64,000 bases of DNA from Merluccius polli (lineage: Eukaryota > Chordata > Actinopteri > Gadiformes > Merlucciidae), in contig JAOPHQ010002847.1 of the NCBI GenBank assembly GCA_030340625.1, forward strand, positions 62,001 to 126,000. The letters run 5' to 3'. The position numbers were made by a program, and so were the translations under genes. Numbering within the stretch: the first letter of the stretch is position 1; each line of letters opens with the position of its first letter. Positions 12,405-23,798 of the stretch are shown here, piece after piece. Under the pieces are notes generated by a model, which worked only from the letters and a program-made list of their open reading frames with translations, searched no databases and was not told the DNA's origin.

Positions 12405-12460
12405 GGGGGGGGGCGTAGTAGATTATTGGATGTATGTCAGCAAGATAATGGACTTGATTT
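12261..12460. repeat. tandem duplication around poly-G and (TG)n tracts
   Basis: The block gcgggatg, then a G run or TG run, then tagtagattattggatg and cagcaagataatRgacttg, occurs twice (from 12262 and from 12361). The first copy carries 22 G (12269-12290). The second carries (TG)18 followed by 12 G (12366-12413). It lies in the right part of the outer hAT element. Confidence 0.85.
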
Positions 12461-13140
12461 AGCAATGATGAGTTTTAAAGTTAATGATGTACAGTTGTGT
12501 TTATTCTGGGCATATTTTATTTACTATTGTGAAGATGGCCATTGGCCACCCCCACTCAAGACCAAGATCCACCAAGGTGGGGGTCCCGGCCGGCTCGCGT
12601 GCGTGAGAAGGAAGCATGAAAGAACGAGACAGATTGACGAGACATTCAAATATTTTATTAATCTGGCATGACACAGAAAATACAAAGACAGCATGCATTT
12701 ACCATTTCACTGATATGTAAATGTAAAAGGCAATATTCAAATGTGAAAGTGGTATTGTTAATGTGTCAACCATTCGAAAGCGTCCTAGACTCACAGACAG
12801 ACAAACAACATACATTGGCTGGCTCTCGTGATGACGAGTCGTGAGTGACGTCTCAGTCCTCGGGTCAATCAGTCAGCGAACGACTCGCGAATCAGCGGCG
12901 CCGCGAATCAGCGCGTCAGAGAGACTCAGCGAACGAGACGAACGAGCGAACGACGCGAACGAGAGTGGCGAACGAGGTCAGTTCGTTCACTTTAAAGAGT
13001 CGTTCGTTCGAACTGGTTCGTTCGCGAACGACCCATCACTAGTCCCGGACCGGCCAGCGAAAAGAAGGGGCATGACTACCCAGCTCTATTGAAGTGTTGT
13101 ATTTTGCACACCTGTGAATGACAGGCAAGATGAAGACATG

Positions 13141-13587
13141 TAGCCTGGCAGGCCAGACCCACATCAGAAAGATGTAGGGTCTGGCACTGCTTCCCTCTGC
13201 ACGCAATAGGATAGCGCTACAACCAATCAGAGCAACGAAGAAGGTGACGTAGTCAGAGCGATGGAAATTAGTCCATGGGGAAGTGTTCCGTGTGGTGGAT
13301 TGTGGAAGAATAGTGAAATAAAATGTTAACTTCAAGTCTTGAAGAGTCGCGGCCAAAGCCGAGTCGAAAGACAGCTGTTCGCCAGCAGCAGCAGCCATTG
13401 TTTACCTCTAACACGGAACCGTCGCAACTCTGTCGTCATGGTAGCCCGGCTTCCGATTCCGCCCCTCACACTGTGATTGGCCTGACAGATTTTCTGTTTC
13501 CAGCACAGAAAAACGACGGAGAAGTGCTAGACCCCCCTGGCTGCAAATTCAATTTGCTGCCGCTACGGCGTCTAGATTTCTAGGCTA
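13141..13587. mobile_element. 447-bp TIR element, copy 1
   Basis: The ends are tagcctgg and, on the other strand, tagcctag. A 9-bp direct repeat gaagacatg lies at 13132-13140 and 13588-13596 (8 bp if one base is chance). The core from 13323 to 13560 is about 90 percent identical by eye to 25985-26230, so this is a dispersed family. An open frame on either strand reflects this conserved core and not a known protein. MuDR-like or hAT-like; superfamily unresolved. Confidence 0.75.
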
Positions 13588-14423
13588 GAAGACATGCCCT
13601 GATTGGTCAGAAATTGGCTTCGGAGTGGCTTGGGTCATACTCATCATTCTCACTGCGTATTTCAGCTGATGGACGGCCATTTCTAACAAATGACACTGAG
13701 AAAAATATCTCTTAAATCTTGTCTAATATCTCTTAAATCTTATCTACAGCACCTTTAACACTAAAAAAAAAAGCAGACAATAATCGGCGTTGAATCTGCA
13801 ATTCGAGGAACAAACATGAGTTACAATGGTCATTGGAGAACAACCCAAACATATCAGTTGGTCCGTGCGCCTTGAGCCCCTGTGTCATGTCATGTCTTGT
13901 TACCTTGTCGCATATGGACAAAGACCGTCAACAAAGTACAACAATCCAGAAACATTACACAGAAATCACTGCACAGGAATACATAGGAAGGTCACCTGCT
14001 GCACTCGATGCCCTGTACCCCAGTTCAGATCAAAGATTTGTGACAAGATGAAACAGTTTTAAAAAGGTTGTGGAGAAAGTTGTGGAGAAACTAACCAGTT
14101 CAGCAGTGTGAACTGGTTAGTTGCAGGGAATCTGAAGCCGTTGCTCAAGAGATTTACCATGTGGTTTTAGAACGTGATGCATCTACCCTGGTATTTAAAG
14201 TGGAGATGAAACATTGAACAATATGACTGGTTCGTTTGCTTTTTTACCTTTGGCAAGATATGGCACTTTATATTCACCTAGATTCGCTAGAAAACTAGAT
14301 TGTTTTTCACAGGGGAATGGTTTGTCTCTGTTGTTCGCTTGTTCGCCAGTTGGAGTTGTTGAAGGCTTGGTAAAATGGATAACGTTACTGCAGAGAGCAA
14401 AGGAGACAGCAAAATAAGAAGAT
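13588..14423. other. intergenic; possible TTAA-element end and a small hairpin
   Basis: ctacagcacctttaa at 13743-13757 looks like the right end of a TTAA-type MITE. A 14-bp-stem hairpin (arms 14089-14102 and 14109-14122, 6-nt loop) lies in otherwise unassigned sequence. A plus-strand open frame at 13833-14051 matches nothing I recognise. Confidence 0.4.
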
Positions 14424-14464
14424 GAGGACCCTTTTGTATTGCCCCTGGATGTTCAAATGAATAC

Positions 14465-17400
14465 CCATCCATCCATCCATTTTCTTCCGCTTATCCGGGG
14501 TCGGGTCGCGGGGGCAGCAGCCTAAGCAGGGAAGCCCAGACTTCCCTTTCCCCAGCTACTTCGGCCAGCTCTTCCTGGGGGATCCCGAGGCGTTCCCAGG
14601 CCAGCCGAGAGACATAGTCTCTCCAGCGTGTCCTGGGTCTTCCCCGGGGTCTCCTACCAGTGGGACGTGCCCTGAACACCTCACCAGGGAGGCGTCCGGG
14701 AGGCATCCTAACTAGATGCCCGAGCCACCTCATCTGGCTCCTCTCAACGCGGAGGAGTAGCGGGTCTACTCCGAGCTCCTCCCGGATGACCGAGCTTCTC
14801 ACCCTATCTCTAAGGGAGAGCCCAGCCACCCTGCGGAGGAAGCTCATTTCGGCCGCTTGTACTCGCGATCTCGTTCTTTCGGTCATTACCCAAAGCTCAT
14901 GACCATAGGTGAGGGCAGGAACGTAGATCGACTGGTAAATCGAGAGCTTTGCCTTTCGGCTCAGCTCCCTCTTCACCACGACGGATCCGTGCAGAGTCCG
15001 CATTACTGCAGACGCCGCACCGATCCGCCTGTCGATCTCCCGCTCCATCCTCCCCTCACTCGTGAACAAGACCCCGAGGTACTTGAACTCCTCCACTTGG
15101 GGCAGGATCCCCGACCCGGAGGGTGCACTCCACCCTTTTCCGGTTGAGGACCATGGACTCGGACTTGGAGGTGCTGATTCTCATCCCGACCGCTTCACAC
15201 TCGGCTGCGAACCTGTCCAGCGAGAGTTGGAGGTCACGGTCTGATGAAGCCATCAGGACCACATCATCCGCAAAAAGCAGAGACCCAATCCTGAGGTCAC
15301 CAAACCGGACCCCCTCAACGCCCTGGCTGTGCCTAGAAATCCTGTCCATAAAAATGATGAACAGGATCGGTGACAAAGGGCAGCCCTGGCGGAGTCCAAC
15401 CCTCACTGGAAACAAGTCCGACTTATTACCGGCAATGCGGACCAAGCTCTGACACCGGTCATACAGGGAACGGACAGCCCGTATTAGGGGGTCCGATACC
15501 CCATACTCCCGGAGAACCCCCCACAGGACTCCCCGAGGGACACGGTCGAATGCCTTCTCCAAGTCCACAAAGCACATGTGGACTGGTTGGGCAAACTCCC
15601 ATGCACCCTCAAGGATCCTGCAGAGGGTGTAGAGCTGGTCCACTGTTCCACGGCCTGGACGAAAACCACATTGCTCCTCCTGGATCTGAGGTTCGACTAT
15701 CCGACGGACCCTCCTCTCCAGCACCCCTGAATAGACCTTACCAGGGAGGCTGAGGAGTGTGATCCCCCTATAGTTGGAACACACCCTCCAGTCCCCCTTC
15801 TTAAAAAGAGGGACCACCACCCCAGTCTGCCAATCCAGGGGCACTGCCCCCGATGTCCACGCGATGCTGCAGAGTCGTGTCAACCAAGACAGCCCCACAA
15901 CATCCAGGGCCTTAAGGAACTCCGGGCGGACCTCATCCACCCCCGGGGCCCTGCCACCGAGGAGCTTCCTGACCACCTCGGCAACCTCAGCCCCAGAGAT
16001 AGGAGGGCCCACACCCGAGTCCCCAGGCCCTGCTTCCTTACCGGAAGGCGTGTCGGTGGGATTGAGGAGGTCTTCGAAGTATTCCTTCCACCGATCCACA
16101 ACGTCCCGAGTCGAGGTCAGCAGCGCACCGTCTCCACCATACACAGTGTTGACGATGCACTGCTTCCCCCTCCTGAGACGCCGGATGGTGGTCCAGAACC
16201 TCTTCGAAGCCGTCCGGAAGTCGTTCTCCATGGCCTCACCGAACTCCTCCCATGTCCGGGTTTTTGCCTCGGTAACCGCCACAGCTGCGCTCCGCTTGGC
16301 CTGCCGGTACCTGCCTGCTGCCTCCGGAGTCCCACTGGCCAAAAAGGTCCTATAGGACTCCTTCTTCAGTTTGACGGCATCCCTCACCGCCGGTGTCCAC
16401 CAGCGGGTTCGGGGGTTGCCGCCACGGCAGGCACCGACCACCTTGCGGCCACAGCTCTGGTCGGCCGCCTTAACAATGGAGGCGTGGAACATGGCCCACT
16501 CGGACTCAATGTCCCCCGCCTCCCCCGGTACATGGTCAAAGCTCTCCCGGAGGTGGGAGTTGAAGCTCTCTCTGACAGGAGACTCTGCCAGACGTTCCCA
16601 GCAGACCCTCACGATACGTTTGGGTCTGCCAGGTCTGACCGGCATTCTCCCCCACCATCGCAGCCAACTCACCACCAGGTGGTGATCAGTTGACAGCTCC
16701 GCCCCTCTCTTCGCCCGAGTGTCCAAGACATGCGGCCGCAAGTCCGACGACACGACTACAAAGTCGATCATCGAACTGCGGCCTAGGGTGTCCTGGTGCC
16801 AAGTGCACATATGGACACCCTTATGCTTGAACATGGTGTTCGTTATGGACAATCTGTGACGAGCACAGAAGTCCAATAACTGAACACCACTCGGGTTCAG
16901 ATCGGGGGGGGCCGTTCCTCCCAATCACACCCCTCCAGGTCTCACTGTCGCTGCCAACGTGAGCGTTGAAGTCCCCCAGCAGAACGAGGGAATCCCCAGA
17001 GGGAGCACTTTCCAGCACCCCCTCCAAGGAGTCCAAAAAGGGTGGATACTCTGAACTGCTGTTTGGACCATAGGCACAAACAACAGTCAGGATCCGTCCC
17101 CCCACCCGAAGGCGGAGGGAGGCTACCCTCTCGTCTACCGGGGTAAACTCCAACATACTGGCACCAAGCCGGGGGGCAATAAGTATTGTCACCCCTGCCC
17201 GGCGCCTCTCACCAGTGGCAACTCCAGAGTGGAAGAGAGTCCAACCCCTCTCGAGAAGACTGGTTCCAGAGCCCTTGCTATGCGTCGAGGTGAGGCCGAC
17301 TATATCTAGCCGGAACTTCTCAACCTCGCGCACCAGCTCAGGCTCCTTCCCCACCAGAGAGGTGACGTTCCACGTCCCTAGAGCTAGCTTCTGCAGCCGA

Positions 17401-17827
17401 GGATCGGACCGCCAAGGTCCCCGCCTTCGGCCGCCGCCCAGCTCGCACTGCACCCGACCCCTTTGGCCCCTCCTGCTGGTGGTGAGCCGGCGGGAAGGGG
17501 GTCCCACGTCATCCTTTCGGGCTGTGCCCGGCCGGGCCCCGTGGGTGCAGGCCCGGCCACCAGGCGCTCGCCGCCGAGCCCCACCCCCAGGCCTGGCTCC
17601 AGGGGGAGGCCCCGGTGACCCACGTCCGGGCGAGGGACACGTAGAACCATTTATTGTAGTCATCATAAGGGGTCTTCTGAGCTACCCTTTGTCTGGCCCC
17701 TCCCCCCGGACCTGTTTGCCATGGGAGACCCTACCAGGGGCATAAAAGCCCCCGACAACGGAGCTCCTGGGGGTCATTGGGACACGCAAACCCCTCCACC
17801 ACGGTAAGGTAGTAGCTCAGGGAGGGG
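14465..17827 (-). mobile_element. RTE-like non-LTR retrotransposon, near full length
   Basis: A 3.36-kb minus-strand insertion with an 11-bp target duplication caaatgaatac at 14454-14464 and 17828-17838. The element's 3' end is at 14465 and terminates in ATGG repeats (ccatccatccatccat on the plus strand), as in many RTE-like fish LINEs. The GC-rich 5' end near 17827 appears intact. Length, single ORF, apurinic endonuclease followed by reverse transcriptase, and no RNase H point to an RTE-like clade. A Nimb/I-related family is the alternative. Confidence 0.87.
14491..17666 (-). pseudogene. LINE ORF: endonuclease plus reverse transcriptase, frameshifted
   Basis: Three overlapping minus-strand frames (17666-16821, 16924-15056, 15096-14491) make up one broken ORF. 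The first holds the endonuclease: LALGTWNVTSLVGKEPELV near residue 91 and later LLGDFNAHVG. The second holds the reverse transcriptase: LFKKGDWRVCSNYRGITLLS, KAFDRVPRG, GLRQGCPLSP and the catalytic FADD (LLFADDVVLM). The third holds the C-terminal thumb and tail (YLGVLFTSEG, then GRPRTRWRDYVSRLAWERLG) and ends close to the 3' terminus. One frameshift lies at the eight-base G/C run near 16905-16912. The other is near 15107, where a few bases seem lost. The frames are otherwise long and open, so the copy is young but dead. Confidence 0.9.
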
Positions 17828-18910
17828 CAAATGAATACTATCCCACAAAAGAGAGCAGTAAACTCATTCATTTTCATGTTTTTCCTCTGAGGAATCCTCA
17901 AGTGATGCACTGCTGGCTAGCTGCTCTAAAACACAGCAGTCCACCTGTGGGACCGGGTCGACGTGTCTGCAGTGACCACTTTGTGAGATCGGATTATGTG
18001 GAGGGAGGCTTTGATGAGTGTGGAAGATTTGTTTGTTGGACTACAAATCAGCTGAAGCCAGACGCTGTGCCATCAGTTTTTGATTTTAGTGGCTACAGTG
18101 TAGGGGAGACAGACAGGCCAGTTCATAGGGACCCAACAGTCTGTCCTCCGCCACAGGGAAAGGGTGCAAAAATGCATGTTGCAACGGAACACAGCGGTTC
18201 CCGGTCTGAATTGGAGCAAATAAAAGTATCAAGAATGTCCCCTTTGTTGCCTTGACTTCCACGACCGCAACACCTTTTGATTTGTTAAATATAAAAGGCC
18301 TAATAATAGAAATAATAGCACTATCATTTTATAATAACTTTTATAATGTGATTTTTAATGGTGGTACAGGTAATTAATTAATTTTAGTTATAAATGTGTG
18401 TCTATTTTGCTATTTCTTCTACACTTTAAACATTGCGGATAATGGACACAACAGTGACAACACAGTGAGTTGTTTGCGACATACCAATAAAAAAGGGGGA
18501 ATTAAAATTAAAAAAAATAAAACAAGTAGAAATATCACCATGTTGATCTTTTGTTTCTCAGTAGTTGCAAAGTCATTCATTAGTCTCTCTCAAGATGAAA
18601 TACAATCCCTGAAGTTTGTTTTTGGAGGAGCTGGTGCAATCGCCAACTTCCAACTTCTGGAATAAGTTAGCGTACTACAGCACTCAGTACGTTTACATGC
18701 ACAGAATAAACCCGATTAAAGCCATTGCTCGTCTATGCTCCGCAACTGGTCAACTGCAATTGTCCGCGTATACATGGCGGCGAGTAATCCGATTCATTGG
18801 CCGGAGCATGTCATACCCCGGTACGATAGGTGGCGCTGTGCCCATTTCAACTAGTGGTAGTAGAGCCACCGGTTGACCCCTTTACGTCACCAGCAACAAC
18901 AAACTCATTC

Positions 18911-19098
18911 GAGAAAGCGATGTTTCAGCAGACAGCTGTCAGTTCACTTCGGGTGATAATCATTTCTCCGCCGCTCCACTGTTCCTCTCGGTCGTCCGCG
19001 GAGCGGTCCGCATACGACCGAGAGGAACAGCGGAGCGGCGGAGAAACGATATGGACCCGAAGTGAACTGACAGCTGTCTGCTGAAACATCGCTTTCTC
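18911..19098. repeat. inverted repeat, 85-nt arms, 18-nt spacer
   Basis: Arms 18911-18995 and 19014-19098 are complementary except for about five bases near 18954-18963. The centre is the GC-rich ccgcggagcggtccgc. Both strands therefore encode nearly the same short open frame, which explains the paired peptides sharing QQTAVSSLRV. Confidence 0.93.
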
Positions 19099-19249
19099 CT
19101 CCATGTCGCGTTTCAGTCTGGACTTCAGAGAGTCAAAGCCAAAGTTAATTTCCCCCAATTCCTTTTCCCCATGGGCGAGATAAACCCGCCTAGGAGTCTT
19201 TACTTGTTGTGTACCAGAGAGTCGGAGAACCCGACGCAGTCTGTAAGAT

Positions 19250-19725
19250 TCATATATCAGAGAATGCCACCGTCAGTTCGGCCGCGGCGCAATTAATGAA
19301 TAAAGATCGTAGTTATTTTACAACCTCGTTGATGAGCAACATTTAGAAAAACATGGACTTTAAATTCAGCCTTGGGTTAAATCGAAGCGTAGTGTGTACT
19401 GAATGCACGTTGATGAAGATACACTCCTATAGGCACGGCACCGCTTCCTCCATCTTCTGCGCCAGCTTTTTAAATACACCGCTGACCCAAAGTTAGTTGA
19501 CAGCTGTCTACTGAAAACATATTTCTCCCACCAGAACAGCCCTGAATGAATGAATAAAGGTCGTAAACACGTTGGGAGAAAAAAACATTTATTTTGACAG
19601 ATGTGCCCGAAGTCACTACTTTACAACCTCGTTGATGACCCACATTTAGAAAAACATGTACTTTTAATTCAGCCTTAGGTGAAATGGAAGCGTAGTGTCC
19701 GCGTGCTTCCACCTTTAATGAATGC
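19250..19725. repeat. internal duplication, offset about 303 bp
   Basis: ttacaacctcgttgatga, aacatttagaaaaacatg, ttcagcctt and gaagcgtagtgt occur in the same order at about 19318-19395 and 19621-19700. Confidence 0.85.
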
Positions 19726-20619
19726 CATGCGCGCTCCCGCGGCCGGGACACAATTCTTATAGCGCCACCTTTTTAAATAAATCGCCGTTTCTCGTTATCC
19801 CTTATCCGACGGCGACAACAACAACAACAACACGACTATCGTCTCCTTCTACTTCCGGTTCACGGCCCCGGGAAAAGATCTCGAGCATGCGCAGAACGCA
19901 ATTCAACGGATAATCCAATCCGACTGGTTACATGCACGGCTTAGTCGGCTATGGATCGCATAATCTAGGGGTCTTAACCTGATAATGAGAGGGTCGACTC
20001 GAACCGATTTTAGCCTGATTAAGGTGTATACATGCATCTTAGTAATCCAATCATTGTTGGGTTAAGCCAAAAAGTCGACTTTCTTGAGTGTCATGTAAAC
20101 GCACTGACTGACTGACTCTGCTGCTACAACAGCCACAGACGGCTTCAATGCAGCAATGTGAACGGCCCGGTTGCAGAACGTTTTCTGGTGAGTCTTTTGT
20201 AAGCAGTCGCCAGTTGTAAGCAGTCTCATTGTGAATATTTGATCTGGACAGGGCTTTTGACATGTGAATGTAATGCAGTGTTGTTGAAATGTTCCACATG
20301 GAGTCTGTGAATCTCTGATAGCATAATACACTGATACTGGGACAAAGTCACACATCTATGTGTGGGGATTATGTTCTACATAGCAGTGTTCCTGGAAATA
20401 AAACGGCACAAAAAACAAGGAATAACATCGACAACTCCCACCATAAGCGGAGGTCTTTTATTTGTGTTTTCTCTATCTTGAGAATGCAGTTGCGTTCAGC
20501 TTTTTAAAAGCACACCTACACATTTAATGCACGTTGAAAGGAGCACTACGGCCAAGGAAACACAGAGAGCAGAGAACGAGTAAGAGAAGGCACAGTGAAA
20601 TACTTACATCTCCCTCTGT

Positions 20620-20760
20620 AAAGTGGAAGGTAACCCCCTGTTTCAACTCCAATTCGAACCCGGGGGGGGGGGGGGTGTTATCCCCATGGCTACGACCCAC
20701 GCAAACTTTGTGATAGCTTGCGTCGTTGCGTATGAGTGTTATAATGATCAATGTTGTGTA
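20620..20760 (+). repeat. dispersed repeat related to 30115-30310
   Basis: The two places share ccctgtttcarcty, a G run, gtgttatccccatggytacg, gcgtcrttg and gttataatgakcaatgtt in order. This copy has a 14-base G run (20662-20675). Confidence 0.65.
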
Positions 20761-20799
20761 TATATCAGTTGAATCAGTTGTTTGGTCTTTATTTTAAAG

Positions 20800-20970
20800 A
20801 AGGTGACATATTGGTTCTGACACTGTTAGGAACTGGTACCTTTTCAAAATCGGTGTTGGCATGACATTTCTATAAAAAAAGAAAAGAAAAAAGTAGGAAC
20901 CGGCATCGTTTTACAGGACTCAATATCGAACTGGAATCGAAATATTTCAAACGATACAACCCTATCTATA
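20800..20970. mobile_element. hAT-end-like fragment
   Basis: ggaactggtacc, ggaaccggcatcg and tatcgaactggaatcgaaa, ending in tttcaaacgatacaaccct, resemble the gatacc/cgat-rich subterminal regions of hAT MITEs. No matching left end was found. Confidence 0.35.
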
Positions 20971-22620
20971 ATGTCTATGTAGGAAGGTGTATAAGTCGCC
21001 ATCAGTGGGCGCTCTCTTTAATTTGTTCCATTTGTTTACTTTGAGTTGATTTGGCCACCTCCTGTTTTACCATATAGTCAGTCGTTTTACTGATTCCATG
21101 AAGGTAGGCAGTCAAAATGTGACCTCTTACATCAATCATATATCTACTTAATAAATAGTTGTCGATATTTTATGTTTTATGACAACTTTGTGTATTAGCT
21201 TGGACATGTGTGGCAAGCTAACTTTACATTGTTGTATATTATGGTTTTATATATTTATTGATTCTTTGCACAAAATGTATTAATTTATAGGCCTAGCTGT
21301 GAGATACTTCACTACATCTGCACAAGATACATGTATTTGACACAATTGTTTTCAGGGTGGGAAATTAGCACCTGCCAAAAGCGGGTAGTTTTTTAATTGT
21401 CGGGTAAATGTATCAAACCCACATGCCACTGTGGCGGGAAGGGTTGGTGGATAAAAAAAGTTATGTAAAAAGTTCTGATTTCTTTATCTGGATGGCTAAA
21501 CGTGCGACAAAAAAGAAAGCACTTGTTGGAGTATCCGAGGTGAGCCTGTAGCCTACAGTGCAAAATGACCAATAAGCTCTGCGGTAAAAGTGTGTTAAAT
21601 TGACTCATGCTGATGTCAGTTATACGTTCATTCATGAAATCAAGGAAAACTACTACTACTACAACTTTCGATGTAATCAACGTTCACTAGCCATCTACAA
21701 GTATCTACTCTAGAGCTATGTGAAGACAAAACAAGGTAAGGTTAAGATTCATTTAGCTTTATTTGTATTTCTTTGTTGGTACTTTAATCAGTGCAGAAAG
21801 TGAGACATGTTAAATACAAACTGTTTGTGATATTACTTCCTTATTATTCCTCACTGTGGAGTCAAGCACCGTCAAGCTCAACACTACCATTGTGTCTTTG
21901 AAGTTGTGTTCCTGGCGCGCTGGGAGGAATACCATTTTGGTAGGGGGTGTTATTGGTGAATATTTAAAATATGTAAATATATATTGCATATGTATTTCAA
22001 ATATATTTAACAAAGCATGATCATGTGTTTCTTGGATTTTCATTATCATAGTGCAAAAAAATAGGGCTGGTACATTTTTTTATCCACCAGACGCTGTGGC
22101 TAGTGCGCCAAAAAGTTAGTTTCCCACCCTGTGTCACGAATTCCCCTAACTATTAGTTAATCAGTAGAGACTAGTATTGAAAATAAACATTTATTGACTT
22201 TTATTATTGACATTATTAACACATTTGGCGATTAGACACCATCAAACTATAATTCATGGGGACAATGGATCCAATGAAGTCTGCCGGGAGATGAATTCCC
22301 CCCTGATGGTGTCTAGACGCTGGTGGTGGTGGTGACTATAATATGGACCTCGGCACTGGAGGACGCCATCTCTTTCTCTATAGACAGGTGGAGCCTCGTC
22401 CCGGAGGTGAAGGGGATGGAGGAGGGCTGCAACAAGTCGCAATGAAAAGAACAGAGACGGAAATTAATGAGATATGTGTATATAAACGCTGTGCATTGGC
22501 ACGCAATTGTACTCCTATTAATGCATGAGGTCCTAATTGGACAGCGTGGGAATTAAGAACCCAGTCATAGAGCAACTATAAGTAGAAGGGGAATGTAATC
22601 ATCTCCTGATTGAACTTTTG
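20971..22620. other. intergenic, no gene recognised
   Basis: Mostly AT-rich. Short phrases recur locally: gttttactgattccatgaagg at 21084 and a near copy at 23024; and gggtgggaaattagc at 21356 is the approximate complement of agtttcccaccctgtg at 22114. The second pair may mark the ends of one 780-bp insertion. No coding evidence. Confidence 0.35.

Positions 22621-22659
<39 letters not shown>
22621..22659. repeat. (CAT)13 microsatellite
   Basis: Thirteen perfect trinucleotide units. Confidence 0.98.
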
Positions 22660-22689
22660 GTCACTAACTCTCCTGTCATTTCAGATCCG

Positions 22690-22990
22690 GCCACTCCCCT
22701 GTGCTATGCAATCACCTCATTCCCCTTACCTGGTTTTCCACGCCTATCTCCTTACCTGCAGCTCATTCCCTCATTAGTCCCTCAGATATAAATACCAGTC
22801 CACTTCCCATTGTTCTCTTTCATGCATTCCCGGTTTTTTCTTACCTGCCTGTTTTCTGAACCTTGGATTCCCTGCCTGCCCCTCATCAGATTTGCTTGCC
22901 GGACCTCCCGGTTTTGGACCTTGCCTGTTTACAAAGTAAACTGAACTTTCATTGCAATTCTGTCAACTTGTCATGCTTTTGGGTTCAAAC
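22690..22990 (+). mobile_element. LTR-like promoter fragment
   Basis: CT-rich sequence with ctgcagctcatt, then a TATA-like agatataaatacc, then ttgcctgtttacaaagtaaactg and ttgggttcaaacctgct. This layout is familiar from fish LTR elements and resembles the minus-strand block at 50200-50376. No paired LTR was found. Confidence 0.35.
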
Positions 22991-23798
22991 CTGCTAGTAC
23001 CAGTGAACTTTACACCCTGGTTGTTTTACTGATTCCATTAAGGACATGCCAGTGAGTAGTGCGAAAACTGCCAGACTTGTCAAAACAGTTATCGGGCCCT
23101 ATCTTACACCCTATCTTACACCCTATCTGACACCTGATGCAGAGTGGTGCCAAGCACGACACAAGTGTCTCTGCTAGTTTCAGACCGACGCAGTTCTCGT
23201 TTTCCCGTCCTGCGGGAAAATAAAATGCGTGTTCAGGCATATTGTTGGCGTATTGCTATCTTGAGGCAACTGAAAGCCATTGCGCCATTGACCAACAAAA
23301 ACCTGGTGGAAAGTCAACGGTGTGGTGTCTCACTGTTAGTTTAAGTTCATGTCATAATGTCTACATCTACCCCCTGCTCCTGCCAACTGGGTCTGGCCTG
23401 AGGATCTTCAGCCAGGGGAGCTGCATGACATTTACAGTTCATTTATAGGACTTTAATGCAGGTGTTATAAACCATTTGTTAAAATAAATTATTTTTGCAA
23501 GAAGCCTGCTCGCACGCTTTCACTTCAGACCCGTCTCCTCGCCTGAACGTCGGTCCTTCTTCCAGCGTGGTAAATCCGCCGTCATAATAGCAATCTGCCG
23601 AGGTGCAAGCGCACCTTTTAAAGGGAATGGGAGATGACACTCTGATTGGTTTATTGCATGTTACGCCCAAAACACACCCATGATGAATGAAGAGATGAAG
23701 TACAACCCTTTTGGACCGTGCGCCTGCCGCTATGACCGTTAAACTAGCAGAAGGTGATTAGGACAAGCCCTATATGCACCTGCGCCACGCGCTTCAGA

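Larger units (their letters stand above)
7563..13041. mobile_element. outer hAT-type element carrying nested insertions
   Basis: The outer ends are tagtggtgg at the left and, on the other strand at the right, tagtgatgggtcg. Both are followed inward by TTCGTTCG/CGAACGA-rich sequence. The 8-bp target duplication gtcccgga is intact at 7555-7562 and 13042-13049. Only about 125 bp at the left and 1.1 kb at the right belong to this element. The rest is a P-type transposon inserted into it. No hAT transposase survives. Confidence 0.88.
14424..18255 (+). pseudogene. THAP zinc-finger coding remnant split by a LINE
   Basis: The frame around 14436 reads CIAPGCSNEY and stops at the LINE boundary (14464). 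It resumes at 17839 with YPTKES, then WLAAL, RVCSDHF and AVPSVF. Together these give the C2CH zinc ligands (CxxxxC, then CxxHF) and the AVPxxF box that defines THAP DNA-binding domains. The only nearby upstream ATG in frame (14377) is followed by a TGA before the domain. Downstream the frame runs about 60 further residues of low complexity to a stop at 18255. The source could be a P-type transposase N-terminus or a THAP host gene. No transposase domain follows within 2 kb, so I favour a transposon remnant. Confidence 0.78.
18691..20095. mobile_element. TIR-bounded non-autonomous element (about 1.4 kb)
   Basis: The left end is cgtttacatgcac and the right end is gtcatgtaaacg, an imperfect inverted pair. 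Flanks cactcagt and cactgact are similar but not identical, so the target duplication is uncertain. The subterminal sequence is rich in aatccgat/attcggat-like motifs on both sides. The interior holds an inverted repeat and an internal duplication but no transposase. Confidence 0.6.
18480..20200 (+). repeat. dispersed repeat, copy 1, interrupted by a TIR element
   Basis: 18480-18690 aligns by eye with 63490-63690 (shared cttctcaccagt-like, cctggagtttgt and ccaacttc blocks). The match resumes after the insertion, at 20120-20200, with 63700-63790 (gcagcaatgtg, then ttgtgattctt-like). This pins the insertion boundaries of the element between them. Function unknown. Confidence 0.6.

Noticed and set aside
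13833..14051. 72-codon plus-strand frame
   Set aside because: Looks somewhat protein-like but I recognise no family and it has no splice context; not called a gene.
15123..16685. Long plus-strand open frames across the LINE
   Set aside because: Shadows of the GC-rich minus-strand reverse transcriptase ORF.
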